Assembly: GCA_964247745.1 (NCBI GenBank)
Contig: CAXTVT010000006.1
Coordinates: 1 to 64,000 of the forward strand
Direction of reading: 5' to 3'
DNA from: RH-AL1 sp964247745
GTDB taxonomy: Bacteria; Pseudomonadota; Alphaproteobacteria; Rhizobiales; Beijerinckiaceae
DNA length: 64,000 nt
Shown here piece by piece: positions 36,301-46,315 of the stretch; within the stretch, counting starts at the first letter, position 1; the number at the start of each line of letters is the position of its first letter. Under the pieces are notes generated by a model, which saw nothing but the letters and a program-made list of their open reading frames with translations, made no database searches and was not told the DNA's origin. The position numbers were made by a program, and so were the translations under genes.

Positions 36301-36452
36301 TCGCCTTCGGCATGTCGATCGGGACCCTGTTCACGCTGTTCGTGACGCCGGCGATCTACACCTTCATCGCCCGCGATCACTCGCGCGGCCGCGCGGTGCG
36401 CGAGCGTCACGATCCCGTGCCGCTGGTGCCGCACCGCGCCGCGGCGGAATAG
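33336..36452 (+). CDS. RND-family multidrug efflux permease (HAE1/AcrB type)
   Basis: This 1038-residue proton antiporter has the standard length of AcrB-type pumps. The TM4 proton-relay Asp pair is intact at Asp402-Asp403 in LVVDDAIVVVENIYRHIEEG. FIRRPVLASVVSLLILFVG forms TM1 and LIGLISKHGILLVEFAN carries the TM10 Lys. Two large periplasmic porter/docking loops separate TM1-2 and TM7-8. AAGGAG seven bases before the ATG gives a strong ribosome-binding site. Substrates cannot be predicted. It ends ~50 bases before two glycosyltransferase genes on the same strand. Confidence 0.95.
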   Translation: MRGSFTDLFIRRPVLASVVSLLILFVGLAAFSKLQIRQYPQLESTSITVTTTYPGANSDVIKGFITTPIAQAVASAEGVDTLVSNSQQNVSTITLNLRLNANADRAVADVLSKIAQVKYQLPREAQDPVVIKKTGDSTALMYLSFNSTVLTLPQITDYLTRVIQPRLQTIDGVASADILGGQTFAMRVWLDPAKMAARNITATDVKNALAANNFTSAAGQVKGDFTQTSINALTSLDSARAFAQLVIANHGDALIRIADIATTELGPESVDSSSVFDGQKAVFIGINATPTANPLEVITAVRHELPQVQADLPAGLTAAIGYDATKFIRASIAEVEKTLAEAAIIVIVVIFLFLGSLRATLVPIVTIPLSLIGVMIMLLALGYSINLLTLLALVLSIGLVVDDAIVVVENIYRHIEEGLTPYDASLRGAREITGPVISMTITLAAVYAPIGFVTGLTGALFREFAFTLAGAVVVSGVIALTLSPMMCSKLLKPPPPEGTFSFARLLDRVFDFFRRVYTRVLVRSLNFRALTVLVLVGVLGLTAILFVTTPKELAPEEDQGVIFGLIKAPQYGNLDYIEKSTAKLWEQAKALPETDHLFAINGYQGVTSGFGGIILKNWEDRHRTQKEVLTALSPKFGEITGAKVVGFSPPALPGSTGGPPLQFVVRSIGSYKDIADVMAKIEDAARKSGMFIFTDSDLKFDTPQYEFKIDAAKANRLGISMSDIGSTLATLLGGNYVNRFNLYGRSYEVIPQVPREFRQSPDWLTRYQLRTAEGALVPLSTVATVSQTVQPNALPTFQQLNSATLQGVPFPGRTLGEAIDFLKVEAKKVMPEGFSVDFQGESRQFVQEGDTLLLTFVFALIVIYLVLAAQFESFRDPFIILIALPTSMFGALLPLNVLGIVGMGSMNIYSEIGLVTLIGLISKHGILLVEFANRLQEEGMSRRAAIEEAAGVRLRPILMTTAAMVVAMLPLMIAEGAGARSRFAIGIVIAFGMSIGTLFTLFVTPAIYTFIARDHSRGRAVRERHDPVPLVPHRAAAE

Positions 36453-36502
36453 GCGCAGCCGGCGCCCGTTGGTCCGCGCGCCTCGCGGTGACATAAGCGG
36501 GC

Positions 36503-37465
36503 ATGCCCGCGCGCCGCATCCTCCTCGTCGCCACCCTGCGCAACGAGGGTCCCTACATCCTCGAATGGCTGGCCTATCATCGATCGATCGGCTTCACCGA
36601 TGTCCTGGTCTGCACCAACGACTGCATCGATGACTCGCCGGCTCTGCTCGATCGCCTGGCGGAACTCGGTCTTGTCGTGCACCTGCGCAGCAATCCCGCG
36701 TCGCAGCGCGAGGCCCAACTCGTCGCCTACACGCTCGCCGCGTCGCATCCGCTGACCGATGTCGCCGACTGGGCGATGGTGCTCGACGGCGACGAGATCC
36801 TCAACGTCCATGTCGGCTCGGGACAGGTCAGCGATCTCATCGAGGCCGTGCCCGGAGCCACGGCGATCTGCGTCAACTGGCGGCTGTTCGGCAGTTCGGG
36901 CCACAAGCGGTGGTCGCCCGCGCTCGTCACGGAACGCTTCACCCGTGCCGCGCCGCTCGAGCACGGCGTCAACTGGCCCTACAAGACGCTCTTCACCCGA
37001 CTCGATGCCTACGGCTGCAAGCTGCTGTCGCATCAGCCGCGCTTTCCCCATGCTCCCGCACTCGCCGACCTGCGCTACGTCGATGGTGCCGGCCGCGTTT
37101 TGCCGGCCTGGTTCTACGACGAGTCGCGCAGCGAGTTCCTGCAATCGGCGCCCGGCACCGTGAGCTGGACGCTCGCCCAGGTGAACCACTACAACACGCG
37201 CTCGCGCGACGACTATTTCGTCAAGCATCGCCGCGGCGGCGGCATCCCTGTCGATTGGGACCGCGACGGTTGCTGGCCGATCTTCGACCGCAACGAGGAG
37301 CAGGACCTCACGGTCGCGGCGAAGCTGCCGGGGATGAAGCGCGGGCTTGCGGCCATGCGCGGGGATGCCGAGCTGGTCGCGCGCGAGGCACGCTGCCGCG
37401 AACTCTACGGCGCCCATGTCGCCGCGCTGAAGGCCAAGGCCGGCGCTGCTGAACCGAAGCCATGA
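36503..37465 (+). CDS. Glycosyltransferase, GT2-like (Glyco_tranf_2_4 type)
   Basis: This 320-residue protein begins RRILLVATLRNEGPYILEWL, the hallmark of a GT-A subgroup in which the first strand reads TLRNE and the next segment is HRSIGFTDVLVCTND. A DxD-like motif is in WAMVLDGDEILNV. No membrane segment is seen. Members often act in capsule or lipopolysaccharide decoration. It overlaps the next gene by four bases (ATGA), so the two enzymes are made together and probably act on the same glycan, though neither donor nor acceptor is known. Confidence 0.8.
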   Translation: MPARRILLVATLRNEGPYILEWLAYHRSIGFTDVLVCTNDCIDDSPALLDRLAELGLVVHLRSNPASQREAQLVAYTLAASHPLTDVADWAMVLDGDEILNVHVGSGQVSDLIEAVPGATAICVNWRLFGSSGHKRWSPALVTERFTRAAPLEHGVNWPYKTLFTRLDAYGCKLLSHQPRFPHAPALADLRYVDGAGRVLPAWFYDESRSEFLQSAPGTVSWTLAQVNHYNTRSRDDYFVKHRRGGGIPVDWDRDGCWPIFDRNEEQDLTVAAKLPGMKRGLAAMRGDAELVAREARCRELYGAHVAALKAKAGAAEPKP

Positions 37466-38274
37466 CCGTCGAGCCCTTCACCTTCGGCATCCCGCTGATC
37501 GCGCGTCGGGCCGCGGCGGATTGGCGGCTCGTCCAGGCGCTTCTGGCGCTGACCCTGCGGTCGCTGGCCGGGCAGCACGATCGGAACTTCCGCGTGATCG
37601 TCGCCGGCCACGACCGGCCGACCGTCGAGGGCGAGATGCCGTTCGACTTCATCCGGGCGGACTGGCCGATCGAGGCGGTGCGCGCCGACAATCTCGATCG
37701 CGGCCGCAAGGTGCAGGCGATCAACGAGACCGTGCTGGCCGGCGGCGGCGGGCTGTTGATGGTCCTCGACGCCGACGACTGGATCGACACGCGCGTCGTG
37801 GCGATCGCCCGCGCGACGATCCTGCCGGGCACGATCGGTGCGGTGATCGAGCGTGGCTACGCGATCGACGCGCGCGCCGGTCGCGCGCTACCCATCCCGC
37901 ATGCCGCCTTCGATCGAAGCTTCGATCGTCTGTGCGGCTCCAGCGTCGTCGCGCGGCTCGATGCGAGCAGCCACGACCCTTTGCACCGCGATCCCTACGC
38001 CGTGCTGCACGAGCACTACCGCTTCGCCGATCTTGCCCGGGAGCGCGGTGCGCTTTGCCGGCAGCTCGACGTCGATGGCGCCTACGTGGTCAACACGTCG
38101 GCGAACCACTCGGAGATGCATGGTCCTTATGCCGTGTGGCGACGGAGCTTCAACGAAGCGATTTCGCGCGACGGTTTGCCGGCGGACGACCCTATCCTGT
38201 CGCGCTTCGGATTGGATAGCGCGGCCGTCCAGCGCTGCTTCGGCCGCGAGGTGTCGGTGCCCGCCCGGCCGTGA
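37462..38274 (+). CDS. Putative glycosyltransferase, rhamnosyltransferase-like
   Basis: This 270-residue protein has a GT-A-like fold: FTFGIPLIARRAAADW as the first strand region, LTLRSLAGQHDRNFRVIVAG, and the metal motif LLMVLDADDWIDTRV (DADD). The spacing and the early IPL strand resemble putative rhamnosyltransferases encoded next to other glycosyltransferases. It starts within the stop of the preceding gene (ATGA) and ends five bases from the convergent nadE stop. The final His/Ser/Glu-containing segment (NTSANHSEMHG) may help bind the acceptor. Confidence 0.7.
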   Translation: MTVEPFTFGIPLIARRAAADWRLVQALLALTLRSLAGQHDRNFRVIVAGHDRPTVEGEMPFDFIRADWPIEAVRADNLDRGRKVQAINETVLAGGGGLLMVLDADDWIDTRVVAIARATILPGTIGAVIERGYAIDARAGRALPIPHAAFDRSFDRLCGSSVVARLDASSHDPLHRDPYAVLHEHYRFADLARERGALCRQLDVDGAYVVNTSANHSEMHGPYAVWRRSFNEAISRDGLPADDPILSRFGLDSAAVQRCFGREVSVPARP

Positions 38275-38278
38275 AATC

Positions 38279-40309
<2,031 letters not shown>

Positions 40310-40367
40310 CGCGCGATGATACCACACCCCGGACGCTTTGCGCCGAAGCGCGAGGCATCGCCGGGCA

Positions 40368-41099
40368 TCACCCTCGGCGCGCCAAGGCCTCCGCGAGATA
40401 GTGGAGCATGAACGGCGGCATGCAGGCGGCGTCGAAGTCGTCCGGCCCCGCGACGGCGACGAGGGCGTCCAGCTCTGGCTTGTCCTGCCCTGCGATGAAG
40501 CCCGCGACGCGTTCCACGAGCGCGGCGGCGGTGAGCGGTGAGCGCACCACTTTCATGCAGGCGACGAGCGGCCCGGCGAAGACGATCGTCCAGCGCGCGT
40601 CTAGAGTCACCTCGCCGGGCGCGATGCCGGTCTCCTCCTCCAGCTCGCGCAGGATGCTGGCCTGGTAGTCGACGAACCCATCGCCGCCGACGTCGGCCGG
40701 TTCGGGCGTGCCGGCGGGAAAGTACAGGCGGCCGGCGTTCGCCGTGCCGGGGCTCATCCGCCCTAGGAGAAAAGCGCCGTCGCGGCCGCGCAAGGCCGGC
40801 ATGGCGAAGAGGTTCTTCACCGGCTCGCCGGGATAACCGAATTCGCGCCAGCACAGGAACGGCTTGTAGCCGGTTTCGAAGGAGATGCCGCCGAGCACGT
40901 CGTCGGCGATGGCGAGATCGCGCGAGAGCAGCACCCGTCCGTCGAACAGGGCCGGCTTGGCCGCGACGAGCTCCGCCCAGCGCGCGTCGATGCGGGCGGC
41001 CTCGTCGCTGGCGAATCGCCAATCGTGGGGCGCGAGCCGATTGGCGACGTGCGCCACGCTCGTGGAGCGCTCGACCGCGATGTGCGGCACGATCGTCAA
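40368..41099 (-). CDS. NUDIX hydrolase
   Basis: This protein of about 243 residues carries a NUDIX box in the middle (GGDGFVDYQASILRELEEETG, here with the conserved RELEEETG core) after an N-terminal extension of some 130 residues of unknown fold. NUDIX enzymes hydrolyse nucleoside diphosphates linked to another group; substrate cannot be told. The TTG start at 41099 overlaps the PhzF stop (TTGA); a GTG nine bases later is an alternative. The gene is part of a minus-strand run PhzF-NUDIX-nadE, which hints at nucleotide or NAD housekeeping, but this is weak. Confidence 0.8.
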   Translation of the reverse strand: MTIVPHIAVERSTSVAHVANRLAPHDWRFASDEAARIDARWAELVAAKPALFDGRVLLSRDLAIADDVLGGISFETGYKPFLCWREFGYPGEPVKNLFAMPALRGRDGAFLLGRMSPGTANAGRLYFPAGTPEPADVGGDGFVDYQASILRELEEETGIAPGEVTLDARWTIVFAGPLVACMKVVRSPLTAAALVERVAGFIAGQDKPELDALVAVAGPDDFDAACMPPFMLHYLAEALARRG

Positions 41100-41983
41100 A
41101 GGCGCAGGCTTCCCTCGGCGACGATGACCGCCTCGCCGCCGATGGTCGTCGACGTCAAGCGGCCGTTCTCGACCGTGAAGGCAAGTCCGATGCGGCAAGG
41201 CCGGCCCATCTCGACGCCCTGAAGGATGCGGCAGTCGTGGTCCCCGTCGCCGAGACGCTCGCCTGCGAGCAGGGCACCGGCGAAGGCCGCAGCGGCCGAG
41301 CCGGTGCCGGGATCCTCGGCGACGCCAAGCCCACGCGCGAGCATCCGCGTGCGCACGGAGCGAGAGCCGTCGTCGCCGGGCGCGAACAGGTAGAAACCCG
41401 CGCGTTCGTCCTCGCTCGCGGTAAGCTTGGCGCGTCCGAGGACGGCGATCGAGGCGACCGGCACGAAGGTGAAAGGCACGCCGGCGGAGAAGCGGGTGGG
41501 CCGGTGCCGGCCCCAGCCGATCTCGTTCGGCGCGAGCCCGAACAGCGCCGCGAGCTCTTCGACCTTTGGTGGCTCGCCGCAAGGCTCGGCGAGCCGTGGC
41601 ACCTCGAAGCGAGCATGGGCGGCCTCGCCGCGCCGGTGCCGGATGGTGCAGCGGACCAGGCCGATCTCCTCCTCCAGCACCAGGTCGATCTCCTGCCCGG
41701 CGATGAGGTCGGGCGCTTCCAGAGTGGCGACGAGCACGGCGGCGCCGATGGTGGGGTGGCCGGCGAAAGGCAGTTCCACGGTCGGCGTAAAGATGCGGAC
41801 CTGCGCCATGTTGACGGGATCGCGCGGCGGCAACAGGAACACCGTCTCGGACAGGTTGAACTCGCGCGCGATGGCCTGCATGGCGGCGGCGTCGAGCCCC
41901 TCGGCCTCGCTCACCACGGCCAACGGGTTTCCGGCGAGCGGAACGGCGGTGAACACGTCGAGGATGTGGTAGCGCCGCGCCAT
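41096..41983 (-). CDS. PhzF-family isomerase-like protein
   Basis: This 295-residue protein matches the PhzF/YddE family, a double diaminopimelate-epimerase fold: YHILDVFTAVPLAGNPLAVV at the start, the catalytic-Glu-type segment REFNLSETVFLL, ELPFAGHPTIGAA, and GVAEDPGTGSAAAAFAG near the end. PhzF isomerises an intermediate in phenazine synthesis, but most family members occur without phenazine genes, as here, and their reaction is unknown. Its stop overlaps the NUDIX start. Confidence 0.88.
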   Translation of the reverse strand: MARRYHILDVFTAVPLAGNPLAVVSEAEGLDAAAMQAIAREFNLSETVFLLPPRDPVNMAQVRIFTPTVELPFAGHPTIGAAVLVATLEAPDLIAGQEIDLVLEEEIGLVRCTIRHRRGEAAHARFEVPRLAEPCGEPPKVEELAALFGLAPNEIGWGRHRPTRFSAGVPFTFVPVASIAVLGRAKLTASEDERAGFYLFAPGDDGSRSVRTRMLARGLGVAEDPGTGSAAAAFAGALLAGERLGDGDHDCRILQGVEMGRPCRIGLAFTVENGRLTSTTIGGEAVIVAEGSLRL

Positions 41984-42014
41984 GGCCGCGTCGTGTCGCG
42001 CAGCTAGGCGGGTG

Positions 42015-42797
42015 TCAAGGCGTCGACGTCGGCTCGCCCTTGAGCCGCGCTTGCTCCGCCAGCGTCACCAGCACCTTGCGCAGGTCGCCCGGCGTGGTGA
42101 CCGGCTCGGGAAAGGCGAGCCTCGCAGTTCGATCGCCGCAGGCCAGGTCCATGCCGTCGGGATCGAGGCCGGTCGCGATCCAGGTGCCGGCGGGCTGCCC
42201 GGCCAGCACCTGCGCGTAGAGCGCGAGGGCGTCGGCGTGATCGGCGTTCATGTGGGCCAAAGCGCCGGCTTCGGCGGCGACGAGGGTGGCTGCGCCGTCC
42301 AGCGGCGTCGTGAGGCGAGCCGCCGGGAAGCGTGCCGCGCGCGCGAAGCCGCCGTTCAGATGGACCTGCTCCATCGCCATGCGCCAGAACGAGAAGTCGG
42401 CGAAATCGGCATACAATCCGGCGCGGGGATGACGCGCCAGGAAGCGCGCGCGCACTGCCGTCCGAGCCCCCGGCTCGACGACTTTCTCAGCCCGGCCGGT
42501 AAGCGTCAGGCGAGGATGAGTGAGCGGATCGCCCGGGCCGGTTTCGGCAAGCAGCAGCGAGCAGCGCGGGTCGGCGTCGAGGTGACGGGTGTGCGCCGAC
42601 AGCTGCGACACCAGGATCAGCGGCGCGCCGTCGTGGTCCGTGGCCACCGTGACGAGGGTCGAGAACGGGTCGCCGGACCCGTTGAGGGTGCCGAGCGCGC
42701 CGGCGCGAATCGAGCGTAGCAGTCGCTTGGATTCCGCCAGTGGGTCGAAGGCGGCATCGGTGCCGGGGCGCGCCGGCGCGTCGTCGCTCTCGGTCAT
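42015..42797 (-). CDS. HugZ-like flavin split-barrel protein with DUF2470 domain
   Basis: This 260-residue protein has a pyridoxamine-phosphate-oxidase-like split barrel (about residues 20-165: LGTLNGSGDPFSTLVTVATD, RCSLLLAETG, RARFLARHP) and a C-terminal DUF2470 domain opening with HMNADHADALALYAQ. This two-domain arrangement is that of HugZ/HutZ proteins, which bind and degrade haem, and of general-stress relatives. No haem uptake genes are nearby, so the function stays open. It is divergent from another split-barrel gene at 42961. Confidence 0.82.
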   Translation of the reverse strand: MTESDDAPARPGTDAAFDPLAESKRLLRSIRAGALGTLNGSGDPFSTLVTVATDHDGAPLILVSQLSAHTRHLDADPRCSLLLAETGPGDPLTHPRLTLTGRAEKVVEPGARTAVRARFLARHPRAGLYADFADFSFWRMAMEQVHLNGGFARAARFPAARLTTPLDGAATLVAAEAGALAHMNADHADALALYAQVLAGQPAGTWIATGLDPDGMDLACGDRTARLAFPEPVTTPGDLRKVLVTLAEQARLKGEPTSTP

Positions 42798-42960
42798 GGC
42801 TCTGCCTCCTCTCGCTGTCATGCGGCTCATGCCACAGCTCGCCCGCGTGTCGCTACCGGCCCACGTGCGACAGGATCGCGCCATGGGCGGGGGCGGGCTT
42901 GGCAGGAACCATCCGTGACGAGGGACCGTTTGCGCGCAGCTTGCGACAAAGGAGTGCTAA

Positions 42961-43461
42961 GTGGCTGAAACGTCAGAGTCCTACAACGATCGCCAGAAAG
43001 TCTGGGAACTGATCAAGGACGTCAGGATCGCGCTGCTCGTGACCGCAGCCGACGATGGACTGCGCGGCCGGCCGATGGCGGCGATGAACAAAGACTTCGA
43101 CGGGGAGCTGTGGTTTGCCTCGCGCAAAGACGCGCCGAAGCTCGACGAGATCAAGGACGACGGCCATGTGCTGCTCGCCTATTCCGAGCCCAAGCAGCAG
43201 AACTATGTCTCCGTCGCCGGCACGGCCCGCGTCGTCCACGATCCGGCAAAGGTCGCGGAATTGTGGAGCGAGCCTATGCGCGTGTGGTTTCCCAAGGGCG
43301 CCGAAGATCCGGATATCGCGTTGATCTGCGTCACGGTCACGAGCGCCGAATTCTGGGACGCGCCATCGTCCGCGTGGGTCTACGCGATGGGCTACGCCAA
43401 AGCACGCTTGACAGGGAAATCGCCGCGGGACGTCGGTGAGAACAAAGTCGTGAACTTTTAA
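42961..43461 (+). CDS. General-stress-type pyridoxamine 5'-phosphate oxidase family protein
   Basis: This 166-residue single-domain split barrel has RIALLVTAADDGLRGRPMAA, GELWFASRKDAPKLDEI and QNYVSVAGTARVV, the pattern of general stress protein 26-like flavin or F420-binding proteins. True PNP oxidases are longer and have different C-terminal motifs, so it is unlikely to make pyridoxal phosphate. The GTG start at 42961 is supported by AAGGAG six bases upstream. A strong hairpin follows the stop. Its role is probably in stress response but is not known. Confidence 0.8.
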   Translation: MAETSESYNDRQKVWELIKDVRIALLVTAADDGLRGRPMAAMNKDFDGELWFASRKDAPKLDEIKDDGHVLLAYSEPKQQNYVSVAGTARVVHDPAKVAELWSEPMRVWFPKGAEDPDIALICVTVTSAEFWDAPSSAWVYAMGYAKARLTGKSPRDVGENKVVNF

Positions 43462-43498
43462 CACGCCGCTTCGCGTCCGCGAAGAGCCGAGATGAAAG

Positions 43499-43522
43499 CA
43501 ACGGGACCGGTCGGTCCCGTTG
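43499..43522 (+). terminator. Hairpin terminator after the split-barrel gene
   Basis: CAACGGGACC and GGTCCCGTTG form a perfect ten-base stem with a four-base loop 37 bases after the stop codon. The following bases (TTCGTTGCGGGTCTTCC) are only partly T-rich, so termination may be moderate. A smaller hairpin (CTTCGCG/CGCGAAG, 43469-43484) lies just before it. Confidence 0.7.
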
Positions 43523-43584
43523 TTCGTTGCGGGTCTTCCAATAAAACTCAGCGTTCATAAAGCAACGAATTGTGGCATCAACCC

Positions 43585-43633
43585 TTGACAGGCCGTGTCT
43601 TTAACGTCACGCATATCATTAATCCGCGTCACG
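43585..43633 (+). promoter_or_regulatory. Candidate chvI promoter region with CGTCACG direct repeat
   Basis: A consensus-like -35 hexamer TTGACA is at 43585-43590. Downstream the heptamer CGTCACG occurs twice, at 43605-43611 and 43627-43633, exactly 22 bases apart (two helical turns) in the same direction, with an AT-rich ATATCATTAAT between. OmpR-class regulators such as ChvI bind direct repeats on one face of the helix, so these may be autoregulatory sites. No -10 hexamer sits at ideal spacing. Confidence 0.4.
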
Positions 43634-43728
43634 ATCCGCCGCCGGTCGCGCGACAGGCGCGCGTCCAGCCGTCGAGTGCTTCCAGGACCGTCGAGTTTCG
43701 ACGGCGGCCCGCATACCGCGAGTGAACG

Positions 43729-44424
43729 ATGCCCAACATCGCCCTGGTCGACGACGACCGCAACATCTTGACGTCGGTGTCCATCGCGCTCGAGGGCGAG
43801 GGCTATCGGGTCCAGACCTACACCGACGGTTCGATGGCGCTCGACGGACTGAAGACCAACCCCCCGGATCTCGCGATCTTCGACATCAAGATGCCGCGCA
43901 TGGACGGGATGGAGCTGCTGCGCCGGCTGCGTCAGAAGTCCGACGTGCCGGTGATCTTCCTGACTTCGAAGGATGAGGAGATCGACGAGCTGTTCGGCCT
44001 CAAGATGGGTGCCGACGACTTCATCCGAAAGCCGTTCTCTCAGCGTCTGCTGGTCGAGCGGGTCAAGGCGATCCTGCGCCGCGCCAATCCCAAGGAAGCA
44101 GCGCAGCAGAAGGAATCCGAGGCCAAGGTGCTCGAGCGTGGCCTGCTCAAGATGGACCCCGAGCGCCACACCTGCACCTGGAAGAACGATCCGGTGGTGC
44201 TGACGGTCACAGAGTTCTTGATTCTCCAGGCGCTCGCGACTCGACCGGGGGTCGTCAAGAGCCGCAACGCCCTGATGGATGCGGCCTACGACGATCAAGT
44301 CTACGTCGACGACCGCACGATCGACAGCCACATCAAGCGGCTGCGCAAGAAGTTCAAGAGCGTCGACGATGATTTCGAGATGATCGAGACGCTGTACGGC
44401 GTCGGCTACCGCTTCAAGGAATAG
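43729..44424 (+). CDS. chvI: Response regulator ChvI
   Basis: This 231-residue OmpR-class regulator has a receiver domain with the acidic pocket VDDD (7-10), the phospho-acceptor Asp52 in IFDIKMPRMDG, and Lys in IRKPFSQRL. A winged-helix DNA-binding domain follows (VLTVTEFLILQALATRPGVV, DDRTIDSHIKRLRKKF, GVGYRFKE). Length and wording are close to ChvI of Agrobacterium, Sinorhizobium and Brucella (BvrR), which controls envelope, acid-stress and exopolysaccharide genes. It is followed after seven bases by its kinase gene chvG. Confidence 0.95.
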   Translation: MPNIALVDDDRNILTSVSIALEGEGYRVQTYTDGSMALDGLKTNPPDLAIFDIKMPRMDGMELLRRLRQKSDVPVIFLTSKDEEIDELFGLKMGADDFIRKPFSQRLLVERVKAILRRANPKEAAQQKESEAKVLERGLLKMDPERHTCTWKNDPVVLTVTEFLILQALATRPGVVKSRNALMDAAYDDQVYVDDRTIDSHIKRLRKKFKSVDDDFEMIETLYGVGYRFKE

Positions 44425-44431
44425 CGTCGCG

Positions 44432-46315
44432 GTGTCCACCCGCCTCCGGGCGCGTGCCGGAGCCCACCAACCTTCGCCTCGCGAGCCCAGGCTTGTGCCG
44501 TGGGCGCGCGAGATGCGCCGGATCCGGCGCAGCCTCCAAAGGCGTGCGCGGCCGCTCATCCGGGCGCTATCGGCGCGGTTCGCCTCCTCGCTCACGCGCC
44601 GTATCGTCTTCCTGAACCTCGGCGGTCTCGTCGCGCTGGCGGTCGGCTTTCTCTACGTGAACCAGTTCCGCGAGGGCTTGATCGACGCCCGTGTCCAGAG
44701 CCTCGAGACGCAAGGCGAGATCATTGCCGCGGCAATTTCGGCCTCGGCCAGCATCAGCACCGATGCGATCCAGATCGATCCCGAGAAACTGCTGCAGCTC
44801 GCACCGGGTCAGACCAGCGGTCCCCTCGACGAGAGTTCGCCTTCCCTGCAATTCTCGATCAACCCCGAGCGCATCGGGCCGGTGCTGCGTCGGCTCGTGC
44901 TGCCGACGCGGACCCGCGCCCGCATCTTCGATCGCGACGGCTACCTGCTCATCGATTCGCGCTCGTTGAACCATCGCACCAGCGTGTTCCGCTCGAACCT
45001 GCCGGCCGGTACCTCGCCGTCGGAAGACGGCTTGACCCTGATCGAGCGGACCTGGAACGCCGTGAAGGGGCGGTTCGGCCGGGCAACGCCGCCGCGCGCC
45101 GAGGAATTCGCCGGGCGCGACGGCAAGAATTTCCCCGAAGTCGAGGCCGCGCTCGACGGTACGATGCAGAACGTCGTTCGCGTCAACGCACGCGGGGACA
45201 CTATCATTTCCGTGGCCGTGCCGATCCGCAGCCTGCATGCGGTGAAGGGCGCGCTGCTGCTATCGACGCTCGGCGGCGACATCGACGGGATCATCGCCAC
45301 CGAACGCTGGGCCATCGTGCGGATATTCCTCGTCTCTGCCGTCATCATGTTCCTGCTGTCGCTGTTTCTCGCCGGTACCATCGCAGAGCCGATGCGGCGA
45401 CTCGCCGAGGCGTCGGATCGGGTTCGGCGCGGCACCAAGTCCCGCCAGGAAATTCCCGACTTCACCGCACGCTCCGACGAGATCGGCCATCTGTCCGGGT
45501 CGCTGCGCGACATGACGGCGGCGCTCTACGCCCGCATCGAGGCGATCGAACGCTTCGCCGCCGATGTCGCCCACGAGTTGAAGAACCCGCTGACCTCGCT
45601 GCGCAGTGCCGTCGAGACGCTGCCCATCGCCCGCACCCAGAACGCGCAGGATCGCCTGCTGGCGATCATCCAGCACGACGTGAAACGGCTCGACCGGCTG
45701 ATCAGCGACATCTCCGACGCCTCCCGTCTCGACGCCGAGCTGGCGCGGTCCGACAATCAGGAGGTCGACCTGATGCAGGTCATGGCGGCGGTGGTCGCGG
45801 TGGCCAACGGGCTCGGGCGCGATCACGTCAAGGTCAGCCTCGATGCGACGCCGATGAAGGGCGAGGACGAGAAGCCCATGCCGATCCTGGTCAGCGGCTA
45901 CGATTCGCGTCTCGGACAGGTGTTCAACAACCTCATCGACAACGCGCGATCCTTCTCGAAGGAGAACGGACGCGTTCGCGTCGCCTTGCGCCCGCGCCTG
46001 GGCCCGACGCGGGCCTCGACGACCGAAGGCTACGAGATCGTCGTCGACGACGACGGCCCGGGAATTCCGGCTGACGCCTTCGAGCGCATCTTCGAGCGCT
46101 TCTACACCGACCGGCCCGATCACGGCTTCGGCCAGAATTCCGGCCTCGGCCTGTCGATCTCGCGTCAGATCGTCGAGGTCCATGGCGGCACGATCGTCGC
46201 CGCCAACAGGTTGGCCGAGGCGGGCGAGGAAGACGGTGCGGAGGAAGACGAGGAGCCCGCCGTGCTCGGGGCTCGCTTCACCGTTTGGCTGCCGGCGGCC
46301 TGCGATGCCAATTGA
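44432..46315 (+). CDS. chvG: Sensor histidine kinase ChvG
   Basis: This 627-residue kinase has two membrane helices (VFLNLGGLVALAVGFLYV near residue 60 and IFLVSAVIMFLLSLFLAG near 300) around a periplasmic domain, a HAMP linker, the H-box FAADVAHELKNPLTSLRSA with His381, N-box FNNLIDNARSFS, G1 DDDGPGIP and G2 GLGLSISRQI. ChvG (ExoS, BvrS) senses acid or envelope stress and in Sinorhizobium is restrained by periplasmic ExoR. It starts at a GTG seven bases after chvI. The C-terminal end overlaps hprK by 11 bases. Confidence 0.95.
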   Translation: MSTRLRARAGAHQPSPREPRLVPWAREMRRIRRSLQRRARPLIRALSARFASSLTRRIVFLNLGGLVALAVGFLYVNQFREGLIDARVQSLETQGEIIAAAISASASISTDAIQIDPEKLLQLAPGQTSGPLDESSPSLQFSINPERIGPVLRRLVLPTRTRARIFDRDGYLLIDSRSLNHRTSVFRSNLPAGTSPSEDGLTLIERTWNAVKGRFGRATPPRAEEFAGRDGKNFPEVEAALDGTMQNVVRVNARGDTIISVAVPIRSLHAVKGALLLSTLGGDIDGIIATERWAIVRIFLVSAVIMFLLSLFLAGTIAEPMRRLAEASDRVRRGTKSRQEIPDFTARSDEIGHLSGSLRDMTAALYARIEAIERFAADVAHELKNPLTSLRSAVETLPIARTQNAQDRLLAIIQHDVKRLDRLISDISDASRLDAELARSDNQEVDLMQVMAAVVAVANGLGRDHVKVSLDATPMKGEDEKPMPILVSGYDSRLGQVFNNLIDNARSFSKENGRVRVALRPRLGPTRASTTEGYEIVVDDDGPGIPADAFERIFERFYTDRPDHGFGQNSGLGLSISRQIVEVHGGTIVAANRLAEAGEEDGAEEDEEPAVLGARFTVWLPAACDAN

